The notes beneath the pieces were generated by a model. It was not told where the DNA came from. It did not search any database and saw nothing but the letters and a program-made list of their open reading frames with translations. The position numbers and the translations under genes were made by a program. From S141-55 sp964422065 (lineage in GTDB: Bacteria > Hydrothermota > Hydrothermia > WGAB01): a stretch of 14,388 nt of DNA. Shown piece after piece: positions 5,559-12,526 of the stretch (the first letter of the stretch is position 1; every line of letters starts with the position of its first letter). Location: positions 1 through 14,388 of the forward strand of contig CAYQZW010000041.1 in assembly GCA_964422065.1 (NCBI GenBank), written 5' to 3'.

Positions 5559-6217
5559 AATATGAAATCCCCAAGGATGACAAGTCTCAAGTCACTCCCC
5601 TCCATGCGGACTGGAGTGGAAAATGGTACGATTTCTTTTTGTACCTTCCAGAACGTTGGGTCATGTCCAAATGGAGAAGGGTCCTGTGGCGTAACCTTGA
5701 GCAACCCACGAAACGGCTCCTCGAGATCGGCGTAGGCACTGGGAACAATTTCAAACACTACCCCCCAAACACAGAGGTCTGGGCAATCGACATCAATTCT
5801 TCCATGCTTCAACGCGCCCGTCAGAAACTCCGACACGCCCCCACAACGGTCCACCTGCTCCTTGCCGATGTCGAATCTCTTCCTTTTACGGACTCAACCT
5901 TTGACACCGTTGTCGCCACCTTTGTATTTTGTAATGTCCCGGACCCCGTGCAAGGGTTCCGGGAGATTGCTCGGGTATTAAAGCCTGGAGGCCGAGCCTA
6001 TTTTCTGGAGCATATGATTCCTCACACCCCATGGAAGGCAAAACTCTTCGACCGGCTCAATCCTCTGGTCTTTCGCACCATTGGCGACCACATCAACCGA
6101 CGCACTGTCGACAACGTCGTTCGTGCAGGGCTCGAGATCGAACGTGTGATTTCTGTAACCCGGGATGGGGTCGTGCGTCTCATCGTCGCCAAATCCTCGA
6201 AAGGAGGGGAAGGATGA
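5549..6217 (+). CDS. Class I SAM-dependent methyltransferase (UbiE/phospholipid N-methyltransferase-like)
   Basis: A 222-aa soluble enzyme. SAM-binding motif I LEIGVGTGNN (58-67), acidic residue Asp81 ending strand 2, motif II LLADVESLPFTDSTFDTVV (104-122), motif post-II FREIARVLKPGGRAYFLEH (137-155). The GVGTG form and EHMIPHTPWKAKLFDRLNP region resemble membrane-lipid or quinone methyltransferases (PmtA/UbiE/METTL7 group). Substrate is not certain. Start: in-frame ATG 5549 lies at the predicted transcription start and has no ribosome site; the longer frame from 5492 would begin before the -35 promoter element. It overlaps the DUF2231 gene by ATGA. Controlled by operator copy 3, so likely co-induced with the metal genes. 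Confidence 0.82.
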   Translation: MLSKYEIPKDDKSQVTPLHADWSGKWYDFFLYLPERWVMSKWRRVLWRNLEQPTKRLLEIGVGTGNNFKHYPPNTEVWAIDINSSMLQRARQKLRHAPTTVHLLLADVESLPFTDSTFDTVVATFVFCNVPDPVQGFREIARVLKPGGRAYFLEHMIPHTPWKAKLFDRLNPLVFRTIGDHINRRTVDNVVRAGLEIERVISVTRDGVVRLIVAKSSKGGEG

Positions 6218-6768
6218 GGCGGATTTTGACCCTAACCCTTGTCCTGTCCGTCGGGTCCTACGCCGTAGCCTTTGCGCACGGAGACCCGGAACGACCCTCT
6301 TCAGAAACCTCCCAGGTCTTACAAGGGGAGGGCCTTGAAGAAGTTCAAGGTGCAGCAAAAAATCCTACATTCTGGGAAGCCCTGTTTTCTCACCCCCACA
6401 ACAAAGTGGTCCACTTCCCCATCGCGTTGGGGATCTTCGCTTTTCTTTTCTTTCTTCTGGCGCTCCGTTGGCCGGCGCTTCGGATTTCCGCCGAACTTTT
6501 GGTGCTCTTTGGCTTTCTCGCATCTATCGTTACTGTCGTCCTCGGGGAATTCCAGAAGTCCGAGTTCTTGGGCACCCCCCAGGAATCCCTGATGATCACC
6601 CATGAACGACTGGGTTGGGCAACTGTGGTCGGATTCCTGACCTGGATCGGCCTGATGCGATGGCACTGGACACGAAGGTGGGCATGGCTGATTGGACTTG
6701 GAATCGCCGCTCTTGTGTCCATCACAGGCTTTTTTGGTGGGCAATTAGCCCATACAATTGGTTCATAA
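6214..6768 (+). CDS. DUF2231-family membrane protein
   Basis: A 184-aa inner-membrane protein with signal peptide (1-21, ending AFAHG) and four likely helices (about 66-84, 91-111, 135-149, 157-174). The sequence HPHNKVVHFPIAL (60-72) is the hallmark of DUF2231, with further His at 130 (THERLG) and 180 (GGQLAH) near helix ends, as expected for a membrane haem or metal site. Members are often next to cytochromes and copper genes; function is not established. ATG 6214 overlaps the methyltransferase stop and follows AAAGGAGGGGAAGG. Residues 22-59 form a polar periplasmic linker that is longer than in minimal DUF2231 proteins. Confidence 0.8.
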   Translation: MRRILTLTLVLSVGSYAVAFAHGDPERPSSETSQVLQGEGLEEVQGAAKNPTFWEALFSHPHNKVVHFPIALGIFAFLFFLLALRWPALRISAELLVLFGFLASIVTVVLGEFQKSEFLGTPQESLMITHERLGWATVVGFLTWIGLMRWHWTRRWAWLIGLGIAALVSITGFFGGQLAHTIGS

Positions 6769-6789
6769 AACTTGACGGAGGTTACAACC

Positions 6790-6915
6790 ATGATGGGAAA
6801 TTGGAACATGGGAGGCTGGGGGATGCACGGCTGGTGGATGTCCTTTTTCTGGATCCTCGTTGTGGTCCTGGTGGTCCTGGGCATCGTTGCCCTGATTAAA
6901 TACCTGAGCAAATAA
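6790..6915 (+). CDS. 41-aa single-span membrane peptide, Met/Trp/Gly-rich
   Basis: ATG 6790 follows GGAGG at 6777-6781 and opens a 41-codon frame: a Met/Gly/Trp-rich start (MMGNWNMGGWGMHGWWM), one hydrophobic helix (SFFWILVVVLVVLGIVALI) and a basic end KYLSK. It sits 21 nt after the DUF2231 stop and 14 nt before the OsmC gene, in the same direction, with its own ribosome site, so it is very likely translated. It resembles short membrane peptides found near metal-efflux genes (SHOCT-like N-terminal anchors without the SHOCT motif). The Met and His residues outside the helix could bind Cu(I). Function unknown. Confidence 0.75.
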   Translation: MMGNWNMGGWGMHGWWMSFFWILVVVLVVLGIVALIKYLSK

Positions 6916-6929
6916 CCGGAGGTTCAATC

Positions 6930-7442
6930 ATGAAAAACAATATGAACTTGTCTGCGATTCAAGAAACGCAGGAGAAAATCAAGCGGGGTGAGGTCCCGAC
7001 AGAAAAACCGTTCGTGGTCGAAGGGGAATGGCTCCTGGATGGTGAAGGCCAGTTCAAGGCGACCTTAGAGTTCCCTGCAGGAACCCTGACCCTGGTCACG
7101 GACCAGCCCCCACCCAGTGGTGGACAGGGCCGAGCCCCCAATCCCGTCCAGTACTGCGTATTTGCCATGATCTCGTGTTATGCGACGACCTTCGTGACGA
7201 TTGCGACGCAGAAAGGGATTGAGATCAAGAAACTCCGCGCAAAGGGCGCCTCGGTCGCCAACATGAAGGCCATCTTTGATGTGGAAGAAGGCCCAATCAT
7301 CGAAAAGGTCTGGATTGAACTGGAAATTGAAAGCGACGCACCCCGCGAGGTCCTGGAAGAAATCCGAAAACTCGCCAACGAGAAGTGCCCCGCAGCCTAT
7401 ACCGTAAGCCACGCAATCCCCTTTGAGTCGAAGATCCTGTAA
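6930..7442 (+). CDS. OsmC/Ohr-family protein
   Basis: A 170-aa cytoplasmic protein of the OsmC-like fold. The central helix NPVQYCVFAMISCYATTF (71-88) carries Cys83 at the place of the first peroxidatic Cys, and NEKCPAAYTVS (150-160) carries the second, Cys153; Cys76 is an extra Cys in the helix. These two Cys reduce organic hydroperoxides in the family. Residues 28-60 give the beta strands before the helix. GGAGG precedes the ATG. Placement among copper genes fits a role in thiol or peroxide stress made by copper, or in sulfur-carrier chemistry as in YhfA-like members. Substrate inferred only from family. Confidence 0.88.
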   Translation: MKNNMNLSAIQETQEKIKRGEVPTEKPFVVEGEWLLDGEGQFKATLEFPAGTLTLVTDQPPPSGGQGRAPNPVQYCVFAMISCYATTFVTIATQKGIEIKKLRAKGASVANMKAIFDVEEGPIIEKVWIELEIESDAPREVLEEIRKLANEKCPAAYTVSHAIPFESKIL

Positions 7443-7447
7443 CGTGG

Positions 7448-7814
7448 ATGGGGAGAATGAGGGAGAAATCTTCTTCCAAGACCTCCCCATTGGCTCCTGA
7501 GAATCCCGGTCGTGGTGCCTTCTTGAAGATGGCCACGGCCGGGACCGCAGGGGCCTTGTTGTTCCCAAAAGGGGCTCACCTGTTCTCCAACCCCCCAAAT
7601 GAACCCGATGGATATTGCTCTCGGTCAGACCAAAGCCATCATCGAAGGCGACACCCCAGGCTACTGGACATTCCACGGCGCCATCACCCCCCGCGTGACG
7701 AACAGTGGCATCGATCCCGGGGGCATGTTGCCCGCTCTCTCTTACGAAGAAATGGCTGATCGGGAAGGCTCGGAGCCCATGGTCAGCCTCGATCAATGGA
7801 GGAGATCGAAATGA
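7448..7814 (+). pseudogene. Small secreted protein split by a frameshift at a C6 run
   Basis: The first frame (ATG 7448) gives a hydrophilic start, then GRGAFLKMATAGTAGALLF, which looks like a Tat-type signal with RG in place of RR. After the run of six C at 7591-7596 this frame becomes low-complexity Arg/His-rich sequence. The +1 frame from ATG 7599 instead reads NPMDIALGQTKAII then TPGYWTFHGAITPRV and ends at 7814. Removing one C joins them into one product of about 121 aa. The second part alone has no ribosome site. Its stop overlaps the next gene by ATGA, as expected for the true end of a gene. No family recognised. Either a sequencing or slippage frameshift, or a switchable gene. Confidence 0.6.
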
Positions 7815-8614
7815 ACCTTACGACTTGGATCTTATTCCTTACTCTTTTGGCAGAAGTCGTCCTCTTGATCGGACTCTGGGCGACATGGAAACGCCCTCAA
7901 CTCCAGATTTGGCCGCCTCCCAGTGGACGCTCCTGGCAGTTCTGGTTCAACTGGGTTCTCTTCCCCATCGTTTATCTTGGCGTGGGGATTCTGGGACTTC
8001 GAGATGGGGGAAGCCTTCCCCTCGCCGAAGCTATCCGGCTATGGATTGGACTCCCCCTGTTCGTGGCGGGAGCAGGGTTCAGCCTCTGGGGGGTGACCTC
8101 CCTGGGTCTCCGCCGCTCTTCGGGTCTTCCCGGGACTTTCCACGTCTCCGGACCCTACAGATACACCCGCAATCCTCAATATGTCGGGATCATCACGGCC
8201 TTTGTGGGCTATGGACTCTGGACCGCCTCCTGGATGGCCCTTCTCACCGGCATCCTTCATGCACTCTGGTACGCGTTTGCCCCATTTTTAGAAGAACGCG
8301 TTCTGCTTCAGCGGTTTGGAGAACCCTATCGCCGCTACTTGGAAACCGTTCCCCGATTCCTCCCCTTCCGGAAAAGGACCTTCCACCCCGTTGTGCTGGT
8401 GATGTTTTTCTTGGCCGAGGGAACCTTTCTATCTTCCGGCAAGCCCCTCTTCGCTCAGGAAATTGCGTCGCACCGCACACTCGGAAGAAAGGGACCGGTG
8501 TCGTGGGCTTCGCACTCCATGATGGTGTTTTCCTTTGAATACGAGACGACGTTCAACGCGTCTTCCACGGACCGGGAGGCCCTTCTCAACCTTGAACACG
8601 GGTTTGCACCATGA
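7811..8614 (+). CDS. Isoprenylcysteine carboxyl methyltransferase-like membrane protein with C-terminal extension
   Basis: A 267-aa integral membrane protein. Hydrophobic segments at about 5-25, 47-63, 78-95 and 126-158; the ICMT/phospholipid-methyltransferase signature GPYRYTRNPQYVG (114-126) and EERVLLQRFGEPYRRYLETVPRF (161-183). It transfers methyl from SAM to a lipid or isoprenoid-type substrate in the membrane. The domain ends near residue 187; about 80 more residues follow, of which 190-216 look like a signal peptide ending PLFAQE and the rest is unrecognised. This tail may be a fused remnant of another secreted protein. The start at ATG 7811 follows GGAGGAG; an in-frame ATG at 7796 precedes that site. 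Overlaps neighbours on both sides by ATGA. Confidence 0.78.
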   Translation: MNLTTWILFLTLLAEVVLLIGLWATWKRPQLQIWPPPSGRSWQFWFNWVLFPIVYLGVGILGLRDGGSLPLAEAIRLWIGLPLFVAGAGFSLWGVTSLGLRRSSGLPGTFHVSGPYRYTRNPQYVGIITAFVGYGLWTASWMALLTGILHALWYAFAPFLEERVLLQRFGEPYRRYLETVPRFLPFRKRTFHPVVLVMFFLAEGTFLSSGKPLFAQEIASHRTLGRKGPVSWASHSMMVFSFEYETTFNASSTDREALLNLEHGFAP

Positions 8615-9897
8615 ACATTCGATCCCGGTTTCTCTTCGCCATCCTGATGCTCCCCCTGCAAGGGGCAGCGGGGCAGACGCTCAACCCACCGGACCTGCAA
8701 CTGTGGCTCCGGGAACGTACCGAAGGAACCCGACATTTCCTGCTGATCGATGTCCGAACCCCTGGGGAACACGCCAATGGATTCATCCCAGGGACAGACA
8801 CCCTGTTCCCACTCCAGGATTTCCAGATGGGCAAAGTACAAGTGCCCGTGGATCCGAAGACGGACACGGTGGTGGTCTATTGCCGGACCGGTCATCGGGC
8901 GGGCATCGTCCAAAACCTCTTGAAGCAGCAGGGATTCCGTTTCGTCTTCAACGGCCTGGGGATCGTTCAATGGCAAGGCGCCGGGTACCCACTCATCCAA
9001 GGACAAAGGGCGTCCCAGCCCCCGGTCTTTTATACTCTGCGTGGCGAGGGTGCTATCGGTATGCTTGCTCAGGCCCGCACCCCCCGCGTCTGGAACGCTG
9101 GCAAAAACATGACCTACCTCACCATCACTCCCGACGGCCAAAAGATCTTGGCATCCAGTCCAGCGGAAGACCGAGTCTATGTGCTTTCTGCCCTCACCGG
9201 TAAACCCATTCAGATCATCCCTGTAGGAAAGACCCCTAAAGGGATTAAAGCTGGCCCCAACGGCCAGATCGCCCTCGTGGCCGAGGAAGGCAACAACACA
9301 TTGGGCGTAATCGATCTCAAGACCTGGCAACGGATCCGGGAGATCCCGGTAGGAACGAAGCCGCACAACATCGTGTTTAACCATACCGGAACCCGGGCTT
9401 ATGTCACCGTGCAAGGAGACGATCGCATCGCCGAAGTCGATCTGCAAGCCTTCAAAGTTCTCCGATCGATCAACGTTGACGGTGCGCCCCACAACCTGGA
9501 CATCACCCCGGATGACCAGCGGCTCCTGGTCGCAAACATGCAGAGCAACGATGTGGCGGTCATTGACCTGGAAGCATGGAAAATCATTCAGCGGATCCCG
9601 GTCAGTCCCGGACATCATGGTGTGGACATCACCCCGGACGGCCGTTATGCGCTGGTCACCGGGATTGGCGCTGACACGCTCAATCTCATTGACTTGAAGA
9701 CCCTAAAGCGGGTCAAGACAGTGGTTGTAGGGAAAGGCCCCCATGGGGTTCGCGCGACACCGTCCGGTGATCGTGCATTTGTAGCCTTGGCGCTCCAAAA
9801 CGAAGTGGTCGAAGTGTCGTTGCCGGACTTCAAGGTGGTCCAACGTTACCCTACGAAAGCGGGCCCGTTCTGGATTACAGTCCAGGGCAACCCTTAA
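8611..9897 (+). CDS. Secreted rhodanese domain fused to YVTN-type beta-propeller
   Basis: A 428-aa protein: signal peptide 1-20 (PLQGAAGQ), rhodanese domain about 24-128 with LLIDVRTPGEHANGFIPG and active-site loop CRTGHRA (Cys91), then from about 160 a beta-propeller of repeated units of about 40 residues (ITPDGQKIL, VIDLKTWQRIREIPVG, TPDDQRLLVANM, and so on). Successive repeats share a PHN/HHG/PHG histidine (252, 294, 335-336, 378), as in YncE and the cytochrome cd1 propeller, but no haem motif is present. Rhodaneses move sulfane sulfur or bind oxyanions; YVTN propellers are periplasmic binding scaffolds. The fusion suggests a periplasmic sulfur or metal-binding protein. It overlaps the ICMT gene (ATGA) and precedes copB. 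Confidence 0.85.
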   Translation: MNIRSRFLFAILMLPLQGAAGQTLNPPDLQLWLRERTEGTRHFLLIDVRTPGEHANGFIPGTDTLFPLQDFQMGKVQVPVDPKTDTVVVYCRTGHRAGIVQNLLKQQGFRFVFNGLGIVQWQGAGYPLIQGQRASQPPVFYTLRGEGAIGMLAQARTPRVWNAGKNMTYLTITPDGQKILASSPAEDRVYVLSALTGKPIQIIPVGKTPKGIKAGPNGQIALVAEEGNNTLGVIDLKTWQRIREIPVGTKPHNIVFNHTGTRAYVTVQGDDRIAEVDLQAFKVLRSINVDGAPHNLDITPDDQRLLVANMQSNDVAVIDLEAWKIIQRIPVSPGHHGVDITPDGRYALVTGIGADTLNLIDLKTLKRVKTVVVGKGPHGVRATPSGDRAFVALALQNEVVEVSLPDFKVVQRYPTKAGPFWITVQGNP

Positions 9898-10092
9898 AAT
9901 CCCATAATCCCCTCTTGCAGGGGAAAGGGATAACGACCTGTTCTGGACAGGGCGACCAAGGCATAGGGGCTCAAAGGCGAAAACATCGGCAGCAGCAGAC
10001 AGGGGATGCCCCTTGTGCCAAAGAGGAAGGGGATCTGTGGATAAAGGCAAGGGAACGATGGGGGTTGATGGACTGGAAAAGGAGTGGATACG
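9898..10092 (+). other. 195-bp gap before copB with hairpins
   Basis: No convincing gene. TCCCCT (9908-9913) and AGGGGA (9919-9924) make a small hairpin after the rhodanese-propeller gene without poly-T. GGCATAGGGG (9960-9969) can pair with CCCCTTGTGCC (10009-10019) with a small internal loop. No good sigma-70 promoter and no TACTA-N7-TAGTA palindrome. AAGGAG at 10079-10084 is the copB ribosome site. Confidence 0.4.
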
Positions 10093-12231
10093 ATGAAGCA
10101 CGAACATCAAGGTCATGAAGAACATCTTCATGACGAGCATCAGGGGCATACGCCCCAGGATGCCCATCAAGGACATGGGCACGACCATACAGAACACGAA
10201 CACCCTCCTACCCATGAACACCAGGGGTCTGGGCCTGCTCATGAGCATGGGGAACACCGAGGGCAACATTCCCACCATGCGCATATGGTGAAGGATTACC
10301 GGAAGCGGTTTTGGATCTCTCTGATCCTGACCATCCCGATTCTGGCACTCTCGCCGATGATCCAGCGGCTTGTCGGAATCACCCTGCGTTTCCCTGGCGA
10401 CATCTGGCTCCTCTGGGGACTCTCGTCGGCGGTCTTCTTCTACGGGGGCTGGCCATTCCTCAAGGGCTTCTTTCAGGAGATGGCGAAAAAGCAGCCGGGG
10501 ATGATGACCCTGATCGCCCTGGCAATCTCTGTCGCTTACGCATACAGCAGCTTTGTGGTCTTCGGCATTCCAGGCAAGGTCTTCTTCTGGGAACTGGCCA
10601 CCCTGATTGATGTCATGCTCTTAGGGCACTGGATCGAGATGAAATCCGTCCTGGGCGCATCGCGGGCACTGGAGGAACTGGTTCGACTTTTGCCGGCTGA
10701 AGCACACATGGTACTGCCAGATGGGAGCATTAAGGACGTTCCCGTATCCGAACTGAAGCCTGGGGACAAGGTCTTGATCCGTCCCGGCGAAAAGGTTCCG
10801 GTAGACGGGATTGTCGTGGACGGACGGTCCAGTGTGAACGAGGCCATGCTCACGGGCGAGTCTAAGCCTGTGGAGAAAGGGCCTGGCGATGAAGTCATCG
10901 GGGGCGCGATCAACGGGGAGGGTGCGCTGACGATTGAAGTGAAGAAGACCGGGAAAGACACCTATCTCGCCCAAGTGATTGACCTCGTCCAAAAGGCTCA
11001 AGAGACCCGCTCCAGGACCCAAGACCTGGCAAACCGTGCCGCCTTCTGGCTCACGATCATCGCCCTCAGCATCGGTTCCCTCACCTTGGTCACCTGGTTG
11101 CTCCTTGGAAAGGACTTTGCTTTTGCCCTGGAACGGACCGTGACGGTGATGGTGATCACCTGTCCCCACGCCCTGGGCCTGGCGGTGCCTCTGGTGGTCG
11201 CCGTGTCCACCGCCCTCTCCGCCCGGAACGGCCTATTGATTCGTGACCGCACAGCCTTTGAACGTGCAAAAGACCTGCAGGGGGTGATCTTTGACAAGAC
11301 CGGAACCCTGACCGAGGGCCGGTTCGGCGTCAGTGATGTGGTGACTTTAGGAGACCTGAGTGACGAAGAAGTGCTCAAAATTGCTGCGTCCTTGGAACGG
11401 TCTTCCGAACACCCGATTGCAAGAGGGATCGCGGATACCGCGGAAGCCCGTGGGCTGGAGTTCTATCCCATCGAGGACTTCCGTGCCATCCCGGGCAAAG
11501 GGGTGGAAGGGAAAGTCCAGGGTACGTTTTACCGGGTCGTGAGTCCGGGCTATCTCCGGGAGAACGGGATCTCCGTGGAAAGTCCTGAGGTCCAGAAACT
11601 CGCCGAACAAGGAAAGACCGTCGTATACCTGCTCAAAGACCGGGAAGTCATGGGCGCGATTGCCTTGGCGGACCAGATTCGGCCGGAATCCAGAGAAGCT
11701 GTGAAACGCCTGAAGGGCATGGGTCTTCAGGTCATGATGCTGACGGGCGATAGCAAGGCAGTGGCGGCCTGGGTCGCAGAAGAACTGGGACTCGATGCCT
11801 ATTTCGCGGAGGTCCTGCCACACGAAAAGGCCGAGAAGGTGAAGGAAGTCCAGAAACAGGGATTGACCGTTGCGATGGTCGGAGACGGCGTGAACGATGC
11901 CCCTGCACTGGTCCAGGCAGATGTTGGGATCGCCATCGGCGCTGGAACCGATGTCGCGGTCGAGGCGGCGGATATCGTCCTGGTCCGGAACGACCCCAGA
12001 GATGTCGCAGCGATCCTGGGACTCTCCCGGGCAACCTACCGGAAGATGCAAGAGAACCTTCTCTGGGCCACCGGGTACAACGTGGTTGCAATCCCTCTGG
12101 CGGCGGGCGTCCTCTACAAACTCGGTATCCTCCTCTCCCCTGCCATGGGTGCACTCTTTATGTCCTTATCCACCGTGATCGTGGCCCTGAACGCGCAACG
12201 CCTCTGGAAGTACAAAGAGGGGAGGAAGTAA
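10093..12231 (+). CDS. copB: CopB-type copper-exporting P1B ATPase with His-rich N-terminus
   Basis: A 712-aa heavy-metal P-type ATPase in the inner membrane. The first 64 residues hold 22 His and no CxxC metal domain. Core motifs in order: TGES (254-257), the membrane metal site CPH (357-359, in VITCPHALG), DKTGT (401-405, phosphorylated Asp401), SEHP (438-441), TGDS (551-554), GDGVND (597-602). C-terminal helices carry YN (662-663) and MSLST (690-694) with Asn700. CPH with these residues marks the P1B-3 (CopB) group, which exports Cu(II)/Cu(I) or Ag(I). ATG 10093 has AAGGAG 8 nt upstream; the in-frame GTG 10084 lies within that site. Followed by a strong terminator. No own promoter was found, so read-through from upstream is likely. 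Confidence 0.95.
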   Translation: MKHEHQGHEEHLHDEHQGHTPQDAHQGHGHDHTEHEHPPTHEHQGSGPAHEHGEHRGQHSHHAHMVKDYRKRFWISLILTIPILALSPMIQRLVGITLRFPGDIWLLWGLSSAVFFYGGWPFLKGFFQEMAKKQPGMMTLIALAISVAYAYSSFVVFGIPGKVFFWELATLIDVMLLGHWIEMKSVLGASRALEELVRLLPAEAHMVLPDGSIKDVPVSELKPGDKVLIRPGEKVPVDGIVVDGRSSVNEAMLTGESKPVEKGPGDEVIGGAINGEGALTIEVKKTGKDTYLAQVIDLVQKAQETRSRTQDLANRAAFWLTIIALSIGSLTLVTWLLLGKDFAFALERTVTVMVITCPHALGLAVPLVVAVSTALSARNGLLIRDRTAFERAKDLQGVIFDKTGTLTEGRFGVSDVVTLGDLSDEEVLKIAASLERSSEHPIARGIADTAEARGLEFYPIEDFRAIPGKGVEGKVQGTFYRVVSPGYLRENGISVESPEVQKLAEQGKTVVYLLKDREVMGAIALADQIRPESREAVKRLKGMGLQVMMLTGDSKAVAAWVAEELGLDAYFAEVLPHEKAEKVKEVQKQGLTVAMVGDGVNDAPALVQADVGIAIGAGTDVAVEAADIVLVRNDPRDVAAILGLSRATYRKMQENLLWATGYNVVAIPLAAGVLYKLGILLSPAMGALFMSLSTVIVALNAQRLWKYKEGRK

Positions 12232-12249
12232 GCCCAGGGACCCCTGGGC
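12232..12249 (+). terminator. First hairpin after copB
   Basis: GCCCAGG (12232-12238), 4-nt loop, CCTGGGC (12243-12249), beginning at the base after the copB stop. No poly-T; likely a 3'-end stabiliser or part of a tandem terminator with the hairpin at 12275. Confidence 0.45.
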
Positions 12250-12274
12250 CCCCCACAACGACCTTGAGTTCTTT

Positions 12275-12310
12275 GGCCCGAGAGGCGCACCCCTCTCGGG
12301 CCTTTCTTTT
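12275..12310 (+). terminator. Rho-independent terminator of the metal island
   Basis: GGCCCGAGAGG (12275-12285), 6-nt loop, CCTCTCGGGCC (12292-12302), then TTTCTTTT (12303-12310): a perfect 11-bp GC-rich stem with a T tract. This is the clearest terminator in the window and divides copB from the methionine operon. Confidence 0.92.
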
Positions 12311-12369
12311 GGAAAGGACCGATCGGGTCAAGAGTCCTTGCTAAATAGACTACAAAGCAAATCGTTGCA

Positions 12370-12398
12370 TTGATTCTTGGTCCAGGTTTGGTTATAGT
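12370..12398 (+). promoter_or_regulatory. Promoter of the MTHFR-like/MetE operon
   Basis: TTGATT (12370-12375), 17-bp spacer, TATAGT (12393-12398). Transcription should start near 12405. It lacks the TACTA-N7-TAGTA operator. The leader is short (about 20 nt to the first ATG), which leaves no room for a riboswitch. Confidence 0.75.
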
Positions 12399-12424
12399 TA
12401 TGGGGCAACACGAAGAGGTGAGCC

Positions 12425-12526
12425 ATGGACAGTCAACCTGCGATGTGGAACGATGGATCTCATTCTGACAGTGATCCCGCCGCCCCAGGAATGGGACCAA
12501 ACAAAGGTCGAACGAAAGGCCTTTGA
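12425..12526 (+). CDS. 33-codon leader ORF overlapping the MTHFR-like start
   Basis: ATG 12425 is preceded by AGAGGTGA and lies about 20 nt after the predicted transcription start, the best initiation site in the leader. It encodes 33 residues beginning MDSQPAMWNDG, with no recognisable domain, and stops at 12526 inside the next gene, in another frame. It may be a leader peptide that couples or tunes translation of the gene starting at 12453. It may also be the real start of that gene with a one-base error between 12425 and 12453. Translation is plausible but unproven. Confidence 0.35.
   Translation: MDSQPAMWNDGSHSDSDPAAPGMGPNKGRTKGL

Noticed and set aside
6772..6777. TTGACG before the 41-aa gene as a -35 box
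   Set aside because: It overlaps the ribosome binding site, and a -10 at 17 bp would fall inside the gene with no good match.
7705..8538. 277-codon plus-strand frame overlapping the ICMT gene
   Set aside because: Rich in Pro/Arg/Ser with no domain; the other frame carries the ICMT signature and proper coupling.
8455..9618. 387-codon minus-strand open frame opposite the rhodanese-propeller gene
   Set aside because: Antisense to a clear signal-rhodanese-propeller protein; its length reflects codon bias of the repeats, and no motif is seen.
9915..10118. 67-codon plus-strand frame in the gap before copB
   Set aside because: No clear ribosome site, low-complexity composition, and it overlaps the copB start.
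12334..12360. TTGCT...AGCAA inverted arms before the methionine operon promoter
   Set aside because: Only 5-bp arms around a 13-nt centre; too weak and no second copy.
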